From positions 1,178,001 to 1,242,000 of the forward strand of contig NZ_LFBU01000001.1 of the NCBI RefSeq assembly GCF_001045555.1: DNA of 64,000 bases, written 5' to 3'. A program made the position numbers and the translations under genes. Shown one piece after another: positions 43,488-53,594 of the stretch (the first letter of the stretch is position 1; each line of letters opens with the position of its first letter). This stretch comes from Marinobacter subterrani. GTDB taxonomy: Bacteria > Pseudomonadota > Gammaproteobacteria > Pseudomonadales > Oleiphilaceae. The notes below the pieces were generated by a model, which saw nothing but the letters and a program-made list of their open reading frames with translations, ran no database searches and was not told the DNA's origin.

Positions 43488-43573
43488 GAAGGCCCAACCT
43501 TCCCGTTCAGAACAGCAGTTTAGCGTTGCCAGGAAGGATGGGCAAAAGAGATTGGAGGGCCGGGCAGGAACAA

Positions 43574-44776
43574 TCAGGCGAAGATGTCTACTTCGCCCTT
43601 CCAGCTGAGATCAAGGTGACCGGAGTTCGGTTGATCATCACCGGCATCCGCGTCTGCCAGTGACGATGCCCGGCCACCCGAGCCACCACCATCGCCGGCG
43701 CCCTGGTCGCCGGTCTGCTGCCTCGGCGAATCAGACACATCGAACCCGGCCAGAGAAAGCCCCTGTTCCCCGAGCATGTCGCGCAGCCGGTGGGAATGCA
43801 GCTCAAGCTGGTCGCGCACCACCGGATTGGCAGCGTGAACCGTGATATTCGCCTGCTCGTTATGGACCCGCACCTTGACTTCCATCGGCCCCATATCGGG
43901 CGGCGTGAGATGGATTTCGGCAACGGACATATTCCGGGCCGTCAGCCAGCTCAGTTTACCGACGAGCTTGTCACCCCATTCGGCGTGACCAACCGGCACG
44001 TCAATCGAGGTGGCATAGCTTTTTAGAGGCCCTGCTGTCTCGGCCGCCAGCTTTGCTGCGACATTAGTGCCACTGGCTCCCTGCTGGGAGACCAGATCAA
44101 GAGCCGACTGAAAACGGCCCGAGGTCAGTGCTGTATCCGGATCCGCGTTCCCGCCAAGGTCGGTAAGTGCTGCAGCCTTGACGGCTTCGGTTACCGTGGC
44201 ATCCGTCTTGACGCCTGCAGGCAGCTTGCCGCCCTGGCCCAGAAGGCCGTTGAACAGGGCCACGCCCGGGGCAGCCTGCTGGCCGGACATGCCCGCCGCC
44301 ACCGGAGACCCGGCCATGGGCGCTGCGGCGAACAGGCCGGTCTCACCCGAGCCACCGGCTTTCGGGCTCAGCCAGGCCTGCAGTTCAGCAAAGGTGAGAG
44401 GCAGCGCCGTGGCATCCTCGCCAGCCACCTCCCCGATTACTTCCGCCTCGGCAGCCTTTGGCTCTGCCGCATCGGAAGACTGCACGGCTTCGCCATCAGC
44501 TTTTTCGGCGGCCACCTCCGTCTCGCTGGCAGGCCTGCCCTCGCCGGAATCAGACTTGGCCGGCCGAGCTTCATCGGTGGCACTGGCATTGGCGTTGTTG
44601 TCGGCGTTGTCCTTCTGTTCCGCTTTCTGGCGGTCCAGGCGTTTCTGCTCCGCCCGGGAGACGGACTCGAAATCGCTCGTTCGTTCGGCCGGATCCCGAC
44701 TGCTGCCGGATCTGGACGGACCTGCATCCTTCTGGATACCGGGCGCAGGCGTTTGGGGGAGAACCAGTTGGGCCAT
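43574..44776 (-). CDS. fliK: flagellar hook-length control protein FliK
   Basis: A 400-residue protein with a variable Ala/Glu/Gly-rich N-terminal part and the FliK C-terminal domain at about 275-360 (LTPPDMGPMEVKVRVHNEQA). It measures hook length and signals to FlhB. It starts the fliKLMNOPQR-flhB run and has a sigma-54 site upstream. Confidence 0.94.
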   Translation of the reverse strand: MAQLVLPQTPAPGIQKDAGPSRSGSSRDPAERTSDFESVSRAEQKRLDRQKAEQKDNADNNANASATDEARPAKSDSGEGRPASETEVAAEKADGEAVQSSDAAEPKAAEAEVIGEVAGEDATALPLTFAELQAWLSPKAGGSGETGLFAAAPMAGSPVAAGMSGQQAAPGVALFNGLLGQGGKLPAGVKTDATVTEAVKAAALTDLGGNADPDTALTSGRFQSALDLVSQQGASGTNVAAKLAAETAGPLKSYATSIDVPVGHAEWGDKLVGKLSWLTARNMSVAEIHLTPPDMGPMEVKVRVHNEQANITVHAANPVVRDQLELHSHRLRDMLGEQGLSLAGFDVSDSPRQQTGDQGAGDGGGSGGRASSLADADAGDDQPNSGHLDLSWKGEVDIFA

Positions 44777-44869
44777 GGCAACCTCTTGCCGCTTTTCTCA
44801 GGTTGGCGCCCCCAGCTTGCCGGACTCCGGCCAATTCAGGGGCAATACAGTCACACTTGCACAAAGCAA

Positions 44870-44885
44870 AGCAAATGCGGTGCCA
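44870..44885 (-). promoter_or_regulatory. sigma-54 promoter upstream of fliK
   Basis: The minus strand reads TGGCACCGCATTTGCT, matching TGGCACG-N4-TTGCW at all but one position, with GG-N10-GC spacing. The predicted start is near 44859, about 83 bases before the fliK ATG. It lies just downstream of the hptB-like gene. Confidence 0.7.
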
Positions 44886-44929
44886 CCACCTCCCGGACTG
44901 ATCAATCCGGCGCTATAAAGCGCTGCCAG

Positions 44930-45277
44930 TCAGCGAACCAGAAGCCCCTCCAGCCGCTCACCTACCTCACGGAACTCCGCGTCAATAGCCGCCAGCAATG
45001 CCGGGACGTCTTCCAGACGGGACGCCTTTCCCGCCAGTTCAGCTTTCAGGTTCAGTTCACCAAGGCGGGGAGCGCCGATATTGATGCAGCTACCCTTGAA
45101 ACTGTGGGCGGCCTTGGCGAAGGCATCGCTGTCATTTGCCGCCAGCGCTTCCCGCAGGCTTCGGATTCTGTCCCGCGAATCCTCAAGATAGGTATGTATC
45201 AGAACTTCAAATTCATCTTCCATGACGTCCTGAAGCTCAGCCAGTGCTTCCTCGTCAAGGTGTGGTTTATCACTCAT
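44930..45277 (-). CDS. hptB: histidine phosphotransfer protein, HptB-like
   Basis: A 115-residue Hpt domain. The phosphorylated histidine is H58 in KAAHSFKGSC. In Pseudomonas aeruginosa HptB phosphorylates HsbR, which controls the anti-anti-sigma factor HsbA and thereby motility and biofilm choice. The gene follows hsbR-like and hsbA-like genes here, so the same module is inferred. The ATG at 45277 is preceded by GGGGG at a good distance. Confidence 0.88.
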   Translation of the reverse strand: MSDKPHLDEEALAELQDVMEDEFEVLIHTYLEDSRDRIRSLREALAANDSDAFAKAAHSFKGSCINIGAPRLGELNLKAELAGKASRLEDVPALLAAIDAEFREVGERLEGLLVR

Positions 45278-45306
45278 GACCAACCCCCTGGTTCCGTTGA
45301 TAACCT

Positions 45307-47070
45307 CTAGGTTGCCTCGCTTCCCGGATTCGCTGAAGCGCCACTAAAATGCCAATCATAAACAATTTCAACATGGTTACCCTGCTCATGAAACCGGATC
45401 GATTCAGAGAGCCGCTTCAGCAATAACAGCCCCCGACCCGCATATCGCCTGCTTCGACCGAGATGAACGCTGGATGTGGCGCCCGGATGGTTCTGGAAAT
45501 CAAAGCCCCGGCCGCTGTCCTCGCAGACAACACGCAGCCGGCCACCTTCCGGTTTCAGCGAATGATGAAGGGTGAAGCGAATGTAATGGCCCTCGACGTT
45601 GGCCAGGCGCCGCCTGCGCTCCTGATAGTAACGCTCAAACCCTTCCGGCGAATGCTTCCATTCCGATGGCAACTCCAGCACGCCATGCTCCAGGGCATTA
45701 TTGTAAAGCTCTGCCAGCAGGGTATAGATCTCACCGCTTTTACGCCGCAGCCCCGGAACCTCCATGCAGATATGCAGCAACAGCGGCAACGGACTGAACT
45801 CCCCGAGAGTCTGCTCCCGGATTTCATAGCTGCAGCGCCACTCCGCCGGGCCGGCAAGCGCAGACGGCATGGCCCGGTCGGGCACGGCCGAGAGGCCCGC
45901 CTGATCGCTCATTTCCAGGCAGCAGAGGGTCAGATCGTCGCCGTCCGTGAAGCCGCCGGTAAACCGGTGAACCGCGGACATCATCGCGTCAAAGGGGTGA
46001 TCACTGGCATCCAGGTGCGCCAGGGCCTGGTTCACGCCCTGTTCGCCAAAAACCTGGCCGGAACTGTCCGCCGATTCCAGGAAGCCGTCGGTCATCAGCA
46101 GTAGCCGGTCTCCGGAACCGGCACCAAGCCGATCGAACTCAGCGTTGAACTGTTCTGGCGGAAGTATGCCCAGGGGCAGATGCTGGGAAGGCAGCGCCTG
46201 CCGTTCACCCGAGGCGCGAATCAGCCAGCCGTCCGGCAAACCGCCGTTCCAGACCTGAACCTGGTTGAGCTTGAAATCGGCCTCGATCATGGCGCCGCAA
46301 CAGAACATGTCGGTGGGTAGAATACGCTTGAGCTTCTGGTTGATCTCGCGCAGTACATCCTGGCCGTTGAAACCCTTGCTCGCCATGCCGTAAAAGATTT
46401 CTGCCACCGGCATGGCACCGATCGCCGCCGGCAACCCATGGCCGGTAAAATCGCCCATGAAGATGAGCACACCGCCGGCCGGTCTCGGCGAGGCAAACAA
46501 CACGTCGCCATTGAAAATGGATTGTGGCGATGCATGGTAGCGGATGTTGCTGGCCCCCAGGCAACCGGAATGGGCAACGTTGTCGAAGACCCGCTTGGCG
46601 ATTTCCTGCTCTTCCGTCAATTGCCGGTTCCGCTCCCGGCTCAGATCCCGCTGTTCAGACAGGGCCTGGTGCATCAGCCGCATACGGTTGAACGCGTTGA
46701 TCTTCGCTTCGATGATAATCCGGTTGTAGGGTTTTCCCAGAAAGCCGTCACCGCCGGCCTCCAGGCAGCGGGCGAGCGCGCCGGCCTCGGACAGGGAGGT
46801 CAGGAAAATCACCGGAACCAGCCGTTCCCCGGCCAGGGATTTGATCTGCCGGGCCGCTTCCATGCCATCCATAACCGGCATAAGGGCATCCAGCAGAACC
46901 AGATCGGGCGCTTCCCGCCGGAACAGGGCCACCGCATCGAGACCATTGGAGGCTTCCAGAACCTGGTGGCCCAGCCGCTTCACAAGCGTTCTGAGAATCA
47001 GCCGGTCACTGTCGGAGTCATCAGCAATCAAAATTCTGAGTGGTCTGTGTTCTGCCACGGAATCATCCAT
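45307..47070 (-). CDS. hsbR: HsbR-like response regulator with PP2C phosphatase and kinase-like domains
   Basis: A 587-residue protein with three parts: a receiver domain with phosphoacceptor D61 (residues 1-130), a SpoIIE/PP2C-type phosphatase domain (about 185-385, with GDFTGHGLPAAIG), and a C-terminal HATPase anti-sigma kinase-like domain (about 430-570, with LYNNALEHGVLEL). This is the architecture of P. aeruginosa HsbR, which dephosphorylates or phosphorylates the STAS protein HsbA depending on its own state. It lies between hsbA-like and hptB-like genes. Confidence 0.9.
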   Translation of the reverse strand: MDDSVAEHRPLRILIADDSDSDRLILRTLVKRLGHQVLEASNGLDAVALFRREAPDLVLLDALMPVMDGMEAARQIKSLAGERLVPVIFLTSLSEAGALARCLEAGGDGFLGKPYNRIIIEAKINAFNRMRLMHQALSEQRDLSRERNRQLTEEQEIAKRVFDNVAHSGCLGASNIRYHASPQSIFNGDVLFASPRPAGGVLIFMGDFTGHGLPAAIGAMPVAEIFYGMASKGFNGQDVLREINQKLKRILPTDMFCCGAMIEADFKLNQVQVWNGGLPDGWLIRASGERQALPSQHLPLGILPPEQFNAEFDRLGAGSGDRLLLMTDGFLESADSSGQVFGEQGVNQALAHLDASDHPFDAMMSAVHRFTGGFTDGDDLTLCCLEMSDQAGLSAVPDRAMPSALAGPAEWRCSYEIREQTLGEFSPLPLLLHICMEVPGLRRKSGEIYTLLAELYNNALEHGVLELPSEWKHSPEGFERYYQERRRRLANVEGHYIRFTLHHSLKPEGGRLRVVCEDSGRGFDFQNHPGATSSVHLGRSRRYAGRGLLLLKRLSESIRFHEQGNHVEIVYDWHFSGASANPGSEAT

Positions 47071-47094
47071 GAGAACTCCGGCAGTGCGCGGTCA

Positions 47095-47400
47095 TCAGCG
47101 AATAGTGAACAATTGCTCGAAATTGGAAATGGAGAGAATGCGACGTACATCGTTATTGCAGTTTTCAATGACAATACGGCCGCTGTCGCCACCGGCGTAA
47201 TCCCGGAGCAATAACAGCATGCCCAGGGCCGAACTATCCAGGTAGGTGGTCTCCGAGAGGTCTATGATATAACCGCGGATGTCCGGATCACCATGCTCGT
47301 AGGCATCCCGGAATGCCTGATGGGTGCTGAAGTCAAAGCGCCCTTCAATCCTGATAACAAGTGTCTGACCGTCATCATCGCGGCGCGTCTGAATCGGCAT
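47095..47400 (-). CDS. hsbA: STAS-domain anti-anti-sigma factor, HsbA-like
   Basis: A 101-residue STAS domain. The region YLDSSALGMLLLLRDYAGGD carries the candidate phosphoserine (S56 or S57). In P. aeruginosa HsbA partners are FlgM and the diguanylate cyclase HsbD. The ATG at 47400 follows GGAGG; longer frames upstream have no family similarity. It lies 122 bases after fliJ and 24 before the hsbR-like gene. Confidence 0.88.
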   Translation of the reverse strand: MPIQTRRDDDGQTLVIRIEGRFDFSTHQAFRDAYEHGDPDIRGYIIDLSETTYLDSSALGMLLLLRDYAGGDSGRIVIENCNNDVRRILSISNFEQLFTIR

Positions 47401-47522
47401 TCCAAAACCTCCAAAGGCGTCAAGAGCAGAATTCCACCGGCCCTGCACGCCGGCTTTTCATGGGTTAAGGATAGCTGAGTGACCTGAAATTGCATCCGCA
47501 TTTGTTTGATGCAGGGCAAGAT

Positions 47523-47966
47523 TCAACGCTGCCGGCGGTTAAAGGCCCTGCCCGCGGCCTCATCCGAGAGCTTCTGCTCGCGCAGGTCCTGCGCTCTGAG
47601 TTCCTGCTGCCGGCAGGTATCAATGTATTTTTCCATACCACGACGCCGTTCCCAGGCTTGCTGCCATTCCTGCCTGCGCAGCTCGAACACCTTTTGCGCC
47701 TGGTCCAGCTGTGCCTGCTGCTGCCCGATCACCTGATCCAGTTGCGCGATGAAGGCCTGCCAGGCCTGCAGGCGGGACACCTGAACCACACCTTGCTGGC
47801 TGTCCCGGATCTGCTGGCGATACTCCTGCTGATAGCGGTTCAGGTTTTCCACCTGTTCACGCTGCTGGTCAACCAGTTTGCGGGCATCGCCCATACGCTT
47901 CAGGGCTTCCTGCTCCTTGCGCTCCTCCAGGGAGAGCACCACGGCCAGCCGCCGGGATTTCAGCAT
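47523..47966 (-). CDS. fliJ: flagellar export chaperone FliJ
   Basis: A 147-residue protein that is almost entirely coiled coil, with the usual charged and glutamine-rich heptads. FliJ connects the FliI ATPase to the FlhA gate. It overlaps the fliI stop by one base and is the last of the fliEFGHIJ genes. Confidence 0.92.
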   Translation of the reverse strand: MLKSRRLAVVLSLEERKEQEALKRMGDARKLVDQQREQVENLNRYQQEYRQQIRDSQQGVVQVSRLQAWQAFIAQLDQVIGQQQAQLDQAQKVFELRRQEWQQAWERRRGMEKYIDTCRQQELRAQDLREQKLSDEAAGRAFNRRQR

Positions 47967-49357
47967 CAGCCGTCACCTCCGCCGCCGGCGGGATTGGGTA
48001 CCGCAGACTTGCGCCGTTCCGGGGACCGGCGCTCCGGCACCACCGCCAGCAGCTGTTCAATACTGTCGTTCAGTGGTGCGCTCTCGTTCAGCCCCTGCTG
48101 CAGAAACTGGCGCATATTACTGATGTGGGTAATGGCAAAGTCGGTTTCCGGGTCGGAACCTTTCACATACGCACCCACGGATATCAGATCCCGGGCCTGC
48201 TGATAGCGGGAATACACCTGCTTGAATCGCTGCGCCCGGGAGAAATGTTCGGTTTCGGTAACCTGCGGCATCACCCGGCTGATGGAAGCTTCCACATCAA
48301 TGGCCGGGTAATGCCCCTCCTCGGCCAGCCGGCGGGACAACACAATATGCCCATCGAGAATCGCCCGGGCGGCATCGGCAATAGGATCCTGCTGATCGTC
48401 GCCTTCGGTGAGCACGGTATAGAATGCGGTAATTGAACCGCCACCCGGGCGGCCATTGCCCGTGCGCTCGACCAGCTGCGGCAGTTTGGCAAACACCGAT
48501 GGCGGATAACCCTTGGTCGCAGGCGGCTCACCGACGGCCAGGGCAATCTCGCGCTGGGCCTGGGCATAACGGGTCAGGGAATCCATCAGCAGAAGCACGC
48601 GCTTGCCCTGATCCCGGTAATATTCGGCAATCCGGGTGGTCAGCATGGCCGCGCGCAGGCGCATCAGCGGGGAGTCATCCGCCGGTGAGGCCACCACCAC
48701 AGAGCGTGACAGTCCTTCCTCGCCCAGGATGTCCTCGATGAACTCCTTGACCTCCCGGCCCCGCTCGCCGATCAGGCCAACCACGGTAATATCGGCATCG
48801 GTGAATCGCGTCATCATGCCCAGCAGCATGCTCTTGCCCACGCCACTGCCGGCGAACAGGCCCAGCCGCTGACCCTGGCCAACGGTCATCAGCGCATTGA
48901 TCGCGCGAATGCCGACATCCATGGACTGGCGCACCGGCGCCCGGTTCAGGGGGTTGATGATATCGCCGGTCAGGGGCACCCGGGCTTCCGCCTGCAGGGG
49001 GCCCTTGCCGTCCAGGGGTTCACCGCTGCCATCGACCACCCGGCCCAGCAGTTGAGGGCCCACCGGCACCCGGCTGGCGGCCGCAAGCGGCAACACCCGT
49101 GCCCCGGGTTTGAGCCCCTCAATGGCGGTTAGGGGCATCAGGTAGACCCGGTCATCCTCGAAACCCACCACTTCGGCTTCGACATTACCGGTGCCCTGGC
49201 CCGCGATCACACACCGGTCGCCCACTACCATGGGGCAACCAACGCATTCGAGGGTCAGGCCGACCATACGGGTCAACCGGCCGGATAGCTCAGGCTCTGG
49301 CTCGTTGCCAATATAGCCCCGGAAGCGGTTCAGGCGGTCAGCGAGGCTCGAGGTCAT
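47966..49357 (-). CDS. fliI: flagellar export ATPase FliI
   Basis: A 463-residue F1-beta-like ATPase with Walker [13 protein letters not shown] and the family signature around [20 protein letters not shown]. It forms the hexamer of the export apparatus with FliH and FliJ. The ATG at 49357 ([12 protein letters not shown]) is best placed relative to AGGA; an ATG three codons upstream is possible. It overlaps the fliH end by 20 bases. Confidence 0.96.
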   Translation of the reverse strand: MTSSLADRLNRFRGYIGNEPEPELSGRLTRMVGLTLECVGCPMVVGDRCVIAGQGTGNVEAEVVGFEDDRVYLMPLTAIEGLKPGARVLPLAAASRVPVGPQLLGRVVDGSGEPLDGKGPLQAEARVPLTGDIINPLNRAPVRQSMDVGIRAINALMTVGQGQRLGLFAGSGVGKSMLLGMMTRFTDADITVVGLIGERGREVKEFIEDILGEEGLSRSVVVASPADDSPLMRLRAAMLTTRIAEYYRDQGKRVLLLMDSLTRYAQAQREIALAVGEPPATKGYPPSVFAKLPQLVERTGNGRPGGGSITAFYTVLTEGDDQQDPIADAARAILDGHIVLSRRLAEEGHYPAIDVEASISRVMPQVTETEHFSRAQRFKQVYSRYQQARDLISVGAYVKGSDPETDFAITHISNMRQFLQQGLNESAPLNDSIEQLLAVVPERRSPERRKSAVPNPAGGGGDG

Positions 49358-50231
49358 CGCCGTCATCCTGGTTTCGTGCCGGCGTCGGGGCGTCTTCGGC
49401 CCGCTCCGGTTCCTGCGAATCAAGTACATCACGATGGAAACCGGTCAGATCGTCCATCAGTGAATCCAGCTCTTCGGTTTCCCCAGCTTCACTCTCGCTC
49501 ATCTGTTGGTCCAACATGCCCTGAACCGCCCGCTGAAAGCGCTTCTCAACGGTGAAATCAACCAGGCTGTGGCGGGTTTCCACCCTGCAGCCACCGGGCA
49601 GAATGGTGTCGTCTTCAATGACCGAAGCGGAGGTTTCGAGGCGTGCAGCCACGTCCCGGACGGTTTCGCAGTCGTCCGGGTGAATATGAATGCGGATGTT
49701 TTCGGCGGTGGAAGGAAGCGCCTCCAGGGCCCGGCGAACCACCTGCCGGATCTGGGACGAATCGATGCTCAGCTCCCGGTAGACCACGGCCCGGGCCAGA
49801 ACGGTCGTCAGGTTGACCAGAGCGGTTTCCAATTCGTCTTCGTGGCGACGAATGGGCAGCAGCAGCTCGCCCATCAGATGCTCCAGACGGTCAACCCGGG
49901 TGTCCATTTCCTTTCGGGTGTCTTCGTAGCCCCGGGTCTTGCCCTGCTCACGGCCTTCCGCCAGCCCGGTCTCCAGGCCTTCCTGATGGCCCTGCTGACG
50001 ACCTTCCGCGAGCCCGGACTGGTAACCCTGCTCGCGGCCCTCGTTGTAGCCATCTTCCCGCGCCGCCTGGCGAATCTCGTCTATGTCCGCGGCCGTCAGG
50101 GGTTTGACGTCCCGCTCTTCTACCCGGGCCACCTCGTTGCCGCGCTCGTCGAGCAACGGCAGCTCCCAGCGCTCATAGGCTGTCAGCTGTTCCTTGGGAA
50201 TCCGGTTGAGGTCGCGGGTGGAATCTTTCAT
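49338..50231 (-). CDS. fliH: flagellar export ATPase regulator FliH
   Basis: A 297-residue protein that binds and regulates FliI. Residues 61-101 form eleven glycines at exact four-residue spacing (ten consecutive GxxxG units), a helix-packing repeat known from FliH proteins. The C-terminal part (about 130-240) is the FliI/export domain. The ATG at 50231 overlaps the fliG stop (TGATG). Confidence 0.94.
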   Translation of the reverse strand: MKDSTRDLNRIPKEQLTAYERWELPLLDERGNEVARVEERDVKPLTAADIDEIRQAAREDGYNEGREQGYQSGLAEGRQQGHQEGLETGLAEGREQGKTRGYEDTRKEMDTRVDRLEHLMGELLLPIRRHEDELETALVNLTTVLARAVVYRELSIDSSQIRQVVRRALEALPSTAENIRIHIHPDDCETVRDVAARLETSASVIEDDTILPGGCRVETRHSLVDFTVEKRFQRAVQGMLDQQMSESEAGETEELDSLMDDLTGFHRDVLDSQEPERAEDAPTPARNQDDGDDLEPR

Positions 50232-51274
50232 CACATCATTTCTTCGCCAGCGCCACCGAGGGAGATTTCACCGGCCTCGGCCATGCGGCGTGCGATGGTA
50301 ATAATATCTTTCTGTGCCGACTCCACTTCACTGACCTTGACCGGCCCCTTGGCCTCCAGGTCATCCTGAAGCAGCTCTGCGGCACGCTTTGACATGTTCT
50401 TGAAGATTTTTTCCTGCACCTGTTCGTCGGCACCCTTGAGCGCCACCACCAGGACTTCCGAGGACACTTCGCGCAACAGCGCCTGGATACCCCGGTCATC
50501 AACCTCCTTGAGGTTGTCGAACACGAACATCAGGTCTTCGATGGTGCTGGCAAGATCCGGATCCATATCCTTGATGGAATCCATCAGGTTGCCTTCGATG
50601 CTCCGGTCCATGAAGTTCATGATGTCTGCTGCTCGCTTGACGCCGCCAATCCGGCTGGTCTGGGAAGCCGCACCGCCAGAGAACTGTTTCTCGAGAATGT
50701 CGTTCAGTTCCTGCAGGGCCTGGGGCTGGATGCTTTCAAGTGACGCCACCCGCATCATCACGTCCAGGCGGACCTTGTCATCCAGCGTGGCAAGAATTTC
50801 TGCCGCCTGGTCCGGATCCAGGTAGGAGATAACGATGGCCTGGATCTGTGGGTGCTCGTACCGGATGATGTCACCCACGGCCCGGGGCTCCATCCATTTG
50901 AGGGTGTCGAGCCCGGTGGTGTTGCCACCGATCAGGATGCGGTCAATCAGGCTGGCGGCCTTGTCGTCGCCCAGCGCCTGGGTCAGCATTGCCCGGATGT
51001 AGTCGTCATTGCCCACGCCGAGGCCGGTCTGGCCGCCCACGGCATCGACAAACTGGTTCAGCACAAAGGTGACATCGTCCTTGCTGACATCTTTCATCTG
51101 CGCCATGGCAACGCCCACACGCTGAACCTCTTTCGGCCCCATGTGTTTCAGAACCTCAGCGGCGTCCGCCTCACCCAGGGACATCAGCAGAATGGCCGCC
51201 TGCTCCACCCTCGGAATTTTCCGCTGTGGCTTCTGCGGTGCGCTGGCACCTTGCGGATTGGCTTGTTCAGTCAT
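50231..51274 (-). CDS. fliG: flagellar motor switch protein FliG
   Basis: A 347-residue C-ring protein with the N-, middle- and C-terminal ARM-like domains. The charged torque helix region FVFDNLKEVDDRGIQALLRE is intact. FliG interacts with the stator and attaches to FliF. It overlaps fliF by 8 bases. Confidence 0.97.
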   Translation of the reverse strand: MTEQANPQGASAPQKPQRKIPRVEQAAILLMSLGEADAAEVLKHMGPKEVQRVGVAMAQMKDVSKDDVTFVLNQFVDAVGGQTGLGVGNDDYIRAMLTQALGDDKAASLIDRILIGGNTTGLDTLKWMEPRAVGDIIRYEHPQIQAIVISYLDPDQAAEILATLDDKVRLDVMMRVASLESIQPQALQELNDILEKQFSGGAASQTSRIGGVKRAADIMNFMDRSIEGNLMDSIKDMDPDLASTIEDLMFVFDNLKEVDDRGIQALLREVSSEVLVVALKGADEQVQEKIFKNMSKRAAELLQDDLEAKGPVKVSEVESAQKDIITIARRMAEAGEISLGGAGEEMM

Positions 51275-52967
51275 CGACGTTCACCCACTGGCGCATCACC
51301 TGTGCAACCCTTGCCGGGTCTTCCGAAATCAGGCCTTTCAGTGCATTCAGCTGCCTATCATAACTGTCTGTGGCACCCGGCAAAAGCAGATCATCCTGGG
51401 ACGTCATGGCCTTGCGCAGTTCATCTCCGCCCTCGATCTGGTCCAGGCCGTCATAGCCGCTGTCCCCATAATCGCCGCTCCGCTCCCGGCGTCCGCCACC
51501 AGAGAGGCTTTTGAGCGTCGGGCGCAACAGGCCCAGCACCAGTACCAGAATCACGAGCCCCGCCAGCACCTGCTTCATCAAGTCCCAGAACCAGGGCTGT
51601 TGCCAGAAATTGGGAGCGACGAATTCAACGGCTTCTTCCGGTGCGAATGCAGTATTCATGACCGTAACACTGTCGCCCCTGGCTGCCGAATACCCCACGG
51701 CATCCCGCACCAGCATGCTCAGACGCTGCAATTCCTGCTCGGGCCAGGGCTGGAATGTCACTTCGCCGGTCTGGGGGTCGACCACTCTCATGTCGTCCAC
51801 GGCCAGGGCAACGGTGATTCGCTTGATGCGACCGAGCTCCTGGCGCGTGTAACTGACGGTGCGGTCCATTTCATAATTGCGCGTCGACTCGCGACGGATA
51901 TTCACCGGCTGGGGCGCAGGCCCCTGGCCATTCCCGCCGGCGGCCTGCTCTGGCACTGTCGCGTCCGCCGGCGGCTGGTTGGACAGGGCGCCGGGAATGC
52001 CTCCTTCGGCGCCAGCGGCGCGCTGCTCGGTGAGCTCACGCTCGCTTCGAATGGCCTGCTGCTCGGGATTGAACAGCTCGGCCGCCTGCTCGATCGAGGA
52101 AAAATCGAGATCGGCCGACACCTCTGCGCGATAACGGCCATCGCCCACAATCGGTGCGATCAGCGACGCGACGTTACGGGTCAGCCGCTCCTCAACCCGG
52201 GCTGTGTACTCAAACTGGTCTGACATCCGGTCGGCATTATCCTGGCTCTCTTCACCGGTGAGCAGGTTGCCGTTCTGGTCAACGACGGTTACGTGTTCCT
52301 TGTTCATCATCGGAATGCTGCCGGCAACCAGGTTCACAATGGCGCTGATCTGTTCCTGCTCCGGACGCCCGCCGGCGAACACTTCAAGAAATACCGAGGC
52401 CGAGGGTTCTCGGGCATCGCGGACGAAAACCGATCGCTCCGGGATAGCCAGGTGCACCCGGGCATTGCGCACACCGCGCATACTGGCAATGGTACGCGCC
52501 AGCTCTCCTTCAAGTCCCCTGCGGTAGCTGATGGTTTCCATGAATTGGGACGTACCAAGGCCCCGCTCCTGGTCAAGCAGCTCATAGCCGATGGTCTTGC
52601 GGTCAGTCACACCCTGGGCCGCCAGCTTCATCCGGGCGTTGTAGAGCTGGTCTGACGGCACCAGCAGGGCGCCGGTGCGCGGGTCCATCTTGTATTCGAT
52701 GCCGCTGTTCTCAAGGATGGAGGTGACGTCTTGGGGGTTGTAGGAAGACAGGTCTCCCACCACCGGCTGGTAATTCGGTTCCTGGGCCCAGAGCACCACG
52801 GCCAGTCCCAGAGCCACGCTGGCGGCGAGACCAACCATCAGGCCAATCTGGCGCAACAGGTTCAGACGGTTGAAGCCCAGGAACAGATCGCTCCGGCCCT
52901 CGGGCGCGTCGCTATCCCGGGCGGCCGGAACATTGGAGGTACTGGTTTCTGCGGGTACGCTGGCCAT
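51267..52967 (-). CDS. fliF: flagellar MS-ring protein FliF
   Basis: A 566-residue protein with an N-terminal transmembrane helix (about 38-59), YscJ/FliF ring-building motifs, a low-complexity periplasmic stretch (about 300-365), a second helix near residue 450 and a C-terminal FliG-binding end (RVAQVMRQWVN). It builds the MS ring. It follows fliE. Confidence 0.97.
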   Translation of the reverse strand: MASVPAETSTSNVPAARDSDAPEGRSDLFLGFNRLNLLRQIGLMVGLAASVALGLAVVLWAQEPNYQPVVGDLSSYNPQDVTSILENSGIEYKMDPRTGALLVPSDQLYNARMKLAAQGVTDRKTIGYELLDQERGLGTSQFMETISYRRGLEGELARTIASMRGVRNARVHLAIPERSVFVRDAREPSASVFLEVFAGGRPEQEQISAIVNLVAGSIPMMNKEHVTVVDQNGNLLTGEESQDNADRMSDQFEYTARVEERLTRNVASLIAPIVGDGRYRAEVSADLDFSSIEQAAELFNPEQQAIRSERELTEQRAAGAEGGIPGALSNQPPADATVPEQAAGGNGQGPAPQPVNIRRESTRNYEMDRTVSYTRQELGRIKRITVALAVDDMRVVDPQTGEVTFQPWPEQELQRLSMLVRDAVGYSAARGDSVTVMNTAFAPEEAVEFVAPNFWQQPWFWDLMKQVLAGLVILVLVLGLLRPTLKSLSGGGRRERSGDYGDSGYDGLDQIEGGDELRKAMTSQDDLLLPGATDSYDRQLNALKGLISEDPARVAQVMRQWVNVDD

Positions 52968-52982
52968 GTCTCTGCTCCGTTA

Positions 52983-53351
52983 TCAGATCGGCATGTTCAT
53001 AATGTCTTCGTAGGCCCGGACCACCCGGTTACGCACCTGGGTCAGCGCTTCAAAGGAGACAGAGGATTTCTGTGCAGCAATCATCACACGGGTAATATCC
53101 ACGTTCGGGTCGCCCATCTCGTAGGCGGTGCGCAGATCCCCGGCGGTTTGCTGGAGGTCATTGACGTTGTTCACGGCCTTGCCCAGCATGTCGCTGAAAC
53201 TCGCAGTATCCTGGGTTTCCTGAACCTGGCGGGGGCCGTCGATGCGGCCACGAACCGATTGATCCTGCTCGACTCGCTGGTTCTGCATCATCTGTGAACG
53301 CAGGGACCGGATATCGGACAAAACACTGTTGATGTCGGCGCGCTGAACCAT
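52983..53351 (-). CDS. fliE: flagellar hook-basal body protein FliE
   Basis: A 122-residue protein that connects the MS ring to the rod. The end [20 protein letters not shown] followed by [14 protein letters not shown] is diagnostic. The ATG at 53351 has AGGAGAG just upstream, so it is preferred to an in-frame start nine codons further out. It leads the fliEFGHIJ genes. Confidence 0.96.
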   Translation of the reverse strand: MVQRADINSVLSDIRSLRSQMMQNQRVEQDQSVRGRIDGPRQVQETQDTASFSDMLGKAVNNVNDLQQTAGDLRTAYEMGDPNVDITRVMIAAQKSSVSFEALTQVRNRVVRAYEDIMNMPI

Positions 53352-53416
53352 AACTCTCTCCTGGCTCCGCCCTGCCACGGGCGAAAATTCTCTTGGGACT
53401 CGGTTACACCGAACAA

Positions 53417-53433
53417 AGCAAGCAGCAGGCCAA
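53417..53433 (-). promoter_or_regulatory. sigma-54 promoter upstream of fliE
   Basis: The minus strand reads TTGGCCTGCTGCTTGCT, with GG and GC ten bases apart and the conserved TTGC at -12. It differs from the consensus at two positions. The predicted start is near 53406, about 55 bases before fliE. An A/T-rich stretch immediately upstream (53434-53475) could aid activator-induced bending. Confidence 0.65.
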
Positions 53434-53544
53434 CTGATATTTATTTTTTAATATCATACAGTTAATTTATTCTTCAGGAGTGCAGGCAACGTCAACGTCG
53501 GACTTTTGACAATACAGCGGGTCGTGCACAGGGTCAGTACAGAC

Positions 53545-53569
53545 AAAAAAATAGCACCCCGGAGGGTGC
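53545..53569 (-). terminator. intrinsic terminator after fleR
   Basis: On the minus strand GCACCC-TCCG-GGGTGC forms a six-base-pair stem with a four-base loop (53569-53554), followed by TATTTTTTT. It lies 26 bases after the fleR stop and separates fleSR from the fliE promoter. Confidence 0.8.
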
Positions 53570-53594
53570 CAGTGAAGGAGTTCGTTTGCAGGGG

